From: Candidatus Omnitrophota bacterium
GTDB lineage: Bacteria > Omnitrophota > Koll11 > Tantalellales > Tantalellaceae
Direction of reading: 5' to 3'
NCBI GenBank assembly: GCA_015231715.1
Contig: JADGBB010000012.1
Coordinates: 1-32,339, forward strand
Length of the DNA: 32,339 nucleotides
The notes beneath the pieces are model-generated. The model was not told the origin of the DNA, made no database searches, and saw only the letters and a list, made by a program, of their open reading frames with translations. This document shows positions 29,601 to 32,339 of the stretch, piece by piece. How positions within the stretch are numbered: the first letter of the stretch is position 1; each line of letters begins with the position of its first letter. The translations under genes and the position numbers were made by a program.

Positions 29601-32339
29601 TTCAGAAAGAACTTGAGATGACAAAGGAACAGTTAAACAAAAAGGTGAATGAAATAAATGAAAAAACAGCCGAGTTAAAAAATATATCTAAACAGCAGAG
29701 CATTTTAACTGAAGAGCTATCCTCGGCGAAAAAACAATTATCAGGAGCAACTGGAGCAATGGGTTCGAGTGATCAAATAGTTAAATCTTTAGAAAAGAAA
29801 ATAAAGTCAATGTTGTCTGACATATCTGAGTTACAGGAAAAAAATGAGCTTTTAATAAAAAAACTTGAAAAAGCACAGGAATTTGAACCAAAAGTAAAAA
29901 ATATTGAGAGAGAATTACAGGAAAATAAAGACCTTGTGAAAAAACAGGCAAAAGACATAGAAAATCAATCACTTGAAATCGTCAAAGCCCTTGAGAATGC
30001 TAAGAGCAAAGAAGCAGCGTTAGCAAGCGAAATAAAAGATCGTGATGAAAGGTTTAATGTTCTGCAGACGGATGAAAAATATTTACTAAAAGAGATAGAA
30101 GGTTTGAATCAAGAGAAACTACAGTTGCAAAAGGAATATGCCGACGCAAAAGGGGAACTAGAAGTATATATAGTAAGACTCGATGAAATGAACGGGAAAA
30201 TACAGAGTATTGATGTTTTGGAAAAAAATATCACTGCGCTACAAAAAGAAAATGAAGCTATCCGTCAGGAAAAAGAGGATATTCTGCAGATCAACAAGGC
30301 ATTGGCAACAGCAAAAAAAGATCTACAAACTGAAATATCGGACTTAACGAAAGCAAAAACAAAAATAGAGAGCAGTTTAGCGGCAAAAGGTGAAGACAGC
30401 GCTAAGCTTATGCAGGAATTAACAGCTAAAGACGAAACAATAAAAGGAATGAAAAACACATTATCTGATAAAGACAAAACTTTAGAAAACTTAACAAAAC
30501 AGATAAAACAAACAGAGAATGATTTATCAGCAGCAGAAAAAAAAAAAACTGAACAATTAAGCCAGATAGAAACGATGAAAGTTGATTTGAGCAAACTGGC
30601 ACAGCAACAGGGTGATGCGGCTAAAACAATCAAAATATTAGAAAGCAGCTTAGCGTTAAAAGGCGAAGACAGCGCTAAGCTCATGAAGGAATTAACATCT
30701 AAAGACGAAACAATAAAAGTAATGGAAAATAAATTGTCTGAAAAAGACAAAACGTTGGAAAATATAACAAAACAGGTAAAACAAACAGAGAGCGATCTAA
30801 CCTCGGTTAAGAATCAATTGACAGAAACAATAGGGAAAAAGGATCAAGTAGTTAAAACTTTAGAGACGAAAATAAAGTCAAACATATCGAGCATATCTGA
30901 GTTACAGGGAAAAAATGAACTTTTAACAAATAAACTCGAAAAAGCACAGGAATTTGAAACAAAAGTAAAAACTCTCGAGAAAGAATTACAGTTGAAAAAT
31001 GAGCTTGTTAACAATCAAGCAAAAGATATTGAAAATCGATCACTTGAGCTAGGCAAGGCAATTGAGAGTGCGAAGATAAAGGAAATTAAAACAACAAAAC
31101 TTGAAAACGAATTAAAGGATTTTGAAGGAAGGATCAAGGTTCTGCAGTCGGATGAGAAAAATTTAGTAAAAGAGATAGAAACCCTGAATAACGGGAAAAC
31201 ACAGATAGAAAATGAATATGCCAGAACAAGAGAGATACTGGATGTATACAAAGCTAAGCTCAATGAAATGAGTGAAAAAGTAAAGAATCTTGAAGTTTTT
31301 GAAAATAATATTACAGCACTTAAAAAAGAAAACGAAGCTATCCGTCAAGAAAAAGAGGATACTTTGCAGATCAATCAGGCATTGACAACAGCTAAAAGAG
31401 ATCTACAAACTGAAATATCGGACTTAGTAAAAGCAAAAGAAAAAGCAGAGAGCAGTCTAGCGATAAAAAGCGAAGATAGTGCTAAGCTCATACAAGAATT
31501 AACGGCGAAAGACGAAACGATAAAAGGAATTAAAAATACATTGTCTGAAAAAGACAAATCTTTGGAAAATATTACAAAACAGATAAAACAAACAGAAAGT
31601 GATCTTTCAGCATCACTTAAGAAAAACACTGAACAATCAAGCCAGATCGAAGCAATGAAAACAGATCTAAGCAAGCTTACACAGCTACAGGCAGATGCGG
31701 CAAAAACAACCAAAGTATTAGAAACACAAATATCGGGTTTAACAACGGCTAAAGCGAAATTAGAGAGCAGTTTGGCATTAAAGGGTGCAGACAACGCTAA
31801 GCTTATGCAGGAATTAACGGCTAAAGATTCTGCCATGAAAGAGGCGAATCTTTTTCTGGCTGAAAAAGATAAATCTATTGAAGCTTTAAATAAGCAAATC
31901 AAACAGCTTGAAAACGAACTTTCCACTTTGACTATAACAAGTAAAAATCAAATCGATCAAATAAACTCATTAAATTCCAGCTTGAATACATTAACACAGC
32001 AGCAAGGAGAAGGTTCAATAACAATTAAATCATTGGAAATGCAGATTAGTGAGCTAATAAAGGAAAAAACAAAAATAGACAATAGTTTTACATTAAAAAA
32101 CAGTGAAAACGAAAAACTGACACAAGAATTAAAAACAAAGGATTTGGCAGTAAAAAACATGAAAAATACATTGTCCGACAAAGACAATGAATTGGAAAAT
32201 TTATCAAAAAGAATTCAACTAAATGAAATTGAAATGGCTAAAGCATTAAGAATTAATGTAAATCAGGCAGAGGAGACGACTGCTATAAAAACAGATTTAG
32301 ATAAATTAGCACAGGAACAGACAGAAGCCTTGAAAACTG
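26642..32339 (+). CDS. giant exported coiled-coil repeat protein (3' partial, at least 1,899 residues)
   Basis: The frame is open from ATG 26642 to the window edge. AAGGTGG at 26627-26633 supports the start. Residues 1-24 are a signal peptide (MRKMLSIFLLGFIVSVSF, likely cleavage near SVS-QE). Everything after is heptad-rich coiled coil dominated by Lys, Glu, Leu, Asn, Thr, Ser and Ile. In my hand translation I found no Cys, Trp or His, and one Pro outside the signal peptide. No globular or catalytic domain, membrane helix or anchor is seen so far; any such part would be beyond the window. Internal repeats are strong: a 98-residue unit (27.5-29.8 kb), then a ~357-residue unit (29.8-31.9 kb). 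Predicted to be a long extended periplasmic or surface rod. Low-complexity coiled coils attract false homology, so I give no family name. Confidence 0.88.
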   Translation, partial: MRKMLSIFLLGFIVSVSFPQNSVSQEAIENDISGKLTILMTSYKNMEKEVQNKNKQIESSEQEVNILKNQFKAIEEKNIEQEKTISELARQLLELTTSIKNKEKTIDILEKNSSSIGEKIRAAENENNKYAAELAETKKKMEETLAREEKLLNGQKNIESIYKKLSEKDNEIAQSKLSEQEKIINDLTNRLNERENYIIKTDNEKNLLKKTEESSVEKAAAADKIIKNAEIVIKNKDLQLVTMQKELEDATSKIEKLNKKINDKASEKALAEKNNEIAILKKDLEQAIAAKSQEVTALEKKVKSSLFDIGKLQENNDLLTKKLEQSKKSEQALGSVGSELQTTKELLNTQSKEINEKTKELSNLYKDKDTQSVELASVKKQLEEAKTSKSEIVKRLEGEIKTTLNENLKLKDNIDELTKNVDQAKLSQTELISAGKELQAAKEQLNKQEKVISNKTKELSDLYKNKDAQSTELNSLKKQLEEVKIAKTDLEKTFEGEIKTTLTENLKLKENVDTLTKKLDQVTASESALKSTEKELMAERILSDKQKKEINERTIELNKLVKDKVVQGEELILTKKQLEEVKTSKAELEKSIENEIKATKTENLKLKENIDILTKKLDQAKVAESELKSIENEFLTTKGLLDKKTKEMNEQANVLNTLSKDKVVQSEEILSLKKQLEGALGSSDQIVKNLEKKVKSSLSDISEVQEKNDLLTKKLDLAKEAEVKLKSTEKEMQMIKELLNKTEASKIELIKTLEGEIKTTLNENTKLKESIDVLSKKLDQAKSSETQLISAQKELQATKEQLNKQEKIINEKTNELNQLTKDKTIKAEDVSLLNKKVNETAAFYEEKTKKLETELKTTLTENTKLKADNAKLAKNAGQTKTFETELRTAQNELISTKELLNKQTKEINEKTDELNKLNTDKKGQNDELTLIKKKLAGSEASKVELVKTLEGEIKTLLTENTKLKESIEQLSKKSGKKEETESLLISVQKELEMTKEQLNKKVNEINEKTAELKNISKQQSILTEELSSAKKQLSGATGAMGSSDQIVKSLEKKIKSMLSDISELQEKNELLIKKLEKAQEFEPKVKNIERELQENKDLVKKQAKDIENQSLEIVKALENAKSKEAALASEIKDRDERFNVLQTDEKYLLKEIEGLNQEKLQLQKEYADAKGELEVYIVRLDEMNGKIQSIDVLEKNITALQKENEAIRQEKEDILQINKALATAKKDLQTEISDLTKAKTKIESSLAAKGEDSAKLMQELTAKDETIKGMKNTLSDKDKTLENLTKQIKQTENDLSAAEKKKTEQLSQIETMKVDLSKLAQQQGDAAKTIKILESSLALKGEDSAKLMKELTSKDETIKVMENKLSEKDKTLENITKQVKQTESDLTSVKNQLTETIGKKDQVVKTLETKIKSNISSISELQGKNELLTNKLEKAQEFETKVKTLEKELQLKNELVNNQAKDIENRSLELGKAIESAKIKEIKTTKLENELKDFEGRIKVLQSDEKNLVKEIETLNNGKTQIENEYARTREILDVYKAKLNEMSEKVKNLEVFENNITALKKENEAIRQEKEDTLQINQALTTAKRDLQTEISDLVKAKEKAESSLAIKSEDSAKLIQELTAKDETIKGIKNTLSEKDKSLENITKQIKQTESDLSASLKKNTEQSSQIEAMKTDLSKLTQLQADAAKTTKVLETQISGLTTAKAKLESSLALKGADNAKLMQELTAKDSAMKEANLFLAEKDKSIEALNKQIKQLENELSTLTITSKNQIDQINSLNSSLNTLTQQQGEGSITIKSLEMQISELIKEKTKIDNSFTLKNSENEKLTQELKTKDLAVKNMKNTLSDKDNELENLSKRIQLNEIEMAKALRINVNQAEETTAIKTDLDKLAQEQTEALKT
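27545..29800 (+). repeat. 98-residue (294-bp) coding repeats in the coiled-coil gene
   Basis: The anchor GEIKTTLxEN occurs with its Lys codon at 27842, 28136, 28430, 28913, 29207 and 29501. Spacings are 294, 294, 483, 294 and 294 nt, i.e. 98, 98, 161, 98 and 98 residues. A second anchor, KKVKSS, at 27545 and 28721 is 1,176 nt apart, exactly four units. The 483-nt step carries an extra 63 residues (9 heptads). A typical unit reads KELQxTKEQLNKQ, EINEKTxEL, KKQLE, LEGEIKTTLxEN, LTKKLDQAK. Confidence 0.85.
29801..31951 (+). repeat. tandem ~357-residue higher-order repeat in the coiled-coil gene
   Basis: The block beginning KKIKS at 29801 (SDISELQEKNELL, KAQEFE, QAKDIEN, VLQTDEK, NITALQKENEAIRQEKED, LQTEISDL) recurs from 30872 as KIKSNISSISELQGKNELL and onward. 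The offset is 1,071 nt (357 residues) at its start and 1,080 nt (360) at NITAL (30227 and 31307). Inside and after it, AKLMQELTAKDETIKG-type units begin at 30401, 30674, 31481, 31796 and, degenerate, 32111. Confidence 0.8.

Noticed and set aside
27229..32187. Many long open frames on the minus strand opposite the coiled-coil gene
   Set aside because: They are Phe/Ser/Leu-rich mirror images of Lys/Glu/Leu codons on the plus strand and have no ribosome-binding sites; the plus frame has a signal peptide, ribosome-binding site and coherent repeats.
26642..32339. Naming the coiled-coil protein as SMC, myosin-like or a tape-measure protein
   Set aside because: No Walker motifs or hinge, a signal peptide is present, and coiled-coil similarity alone is not evidence of homology.

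Overview
The window is A+T-rich bacterial DNA from a diderm (Gram-negative-type) organism. It encodes an outer-membrane beta-barrel ending in Phe, several signal peptides and a Pel exopolysaccharide locus. Radical-SAM ThiH (rather than ThiO), an archaeal-looking GTP-PEPCK and a large beta-helix-like surface protein suggest an anaerobic, poorly cultured lineage. My best guess is an Omnitrophota-, Elusimicrobiota- or Margulisbacteria-like phylum; this is inference only, since no rRNA or other phylogenetic marker is present.

Layout. 1-696: C-terminal end of a large repetitive surface protein. 933-6123: metabolic genes pckG, purC, a Sua5-type threonylcarbamoyl-AMP synthase (tsaC) and a class I DAHP synthase (aroF). 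aroF sits between two inverted copies of a hairpin-bearing repeat. 6124-6684: a gene-free stretch with a 204-bp nested palindrome. 6685-7776 (minus strand): hemW, apparently transcribed as a leaderless mRNA. 7950-23539: one tightly packed, probably single transcription unit. It encodes a histidine kinase (pseudo-receiver + HisKA/HATPase + degenerate GGDEF), two stand-alone receivers, and a remodelled Pel apparatus: PelA split into hydrolase and deacetylase, PelB split into an anchored TPR protein and a secreted TPR/beta-barrel, a pseudo-receiver, PelD, PelE, a HEAT-repeat protein, PelF and PelG. 23590-26528: a strong promoter, a TPP riboswitch with an overlapping terminator/antiterminator, then thiE-thiS-thiG-thiH. 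26642-32339: the first 1,899 codons of a giant exported coiled-coil protein that runs off the window.

How the genes work together. In the Pel unit, PelF polymerises and PelG (with PelD/PelE) exports the polymer. The deacetylase and hydrolase modify or trim it in the periplasm, the TPR proteins form a periplasmic bridge, and the beta-barrel exports it. The kinase and receivers at the 5' end, the pseudo-receiver next to pelD, and a PelD whose c-di-GMP I-site looks altered suggest that control has moved partly from c-di-GMP to phospho-signalling or protein contacts. The thi operon makes the thiazole half of thiamine and joins it to the pyrimidine, under TPP feedback.

The least explained items are the coiled-coil protein, whose internal repeats are spaced by whole numbers of heptads (98 residues = 14 heptads, plus a higher-order repeat of about 357), and the small structured repeats around aroF.
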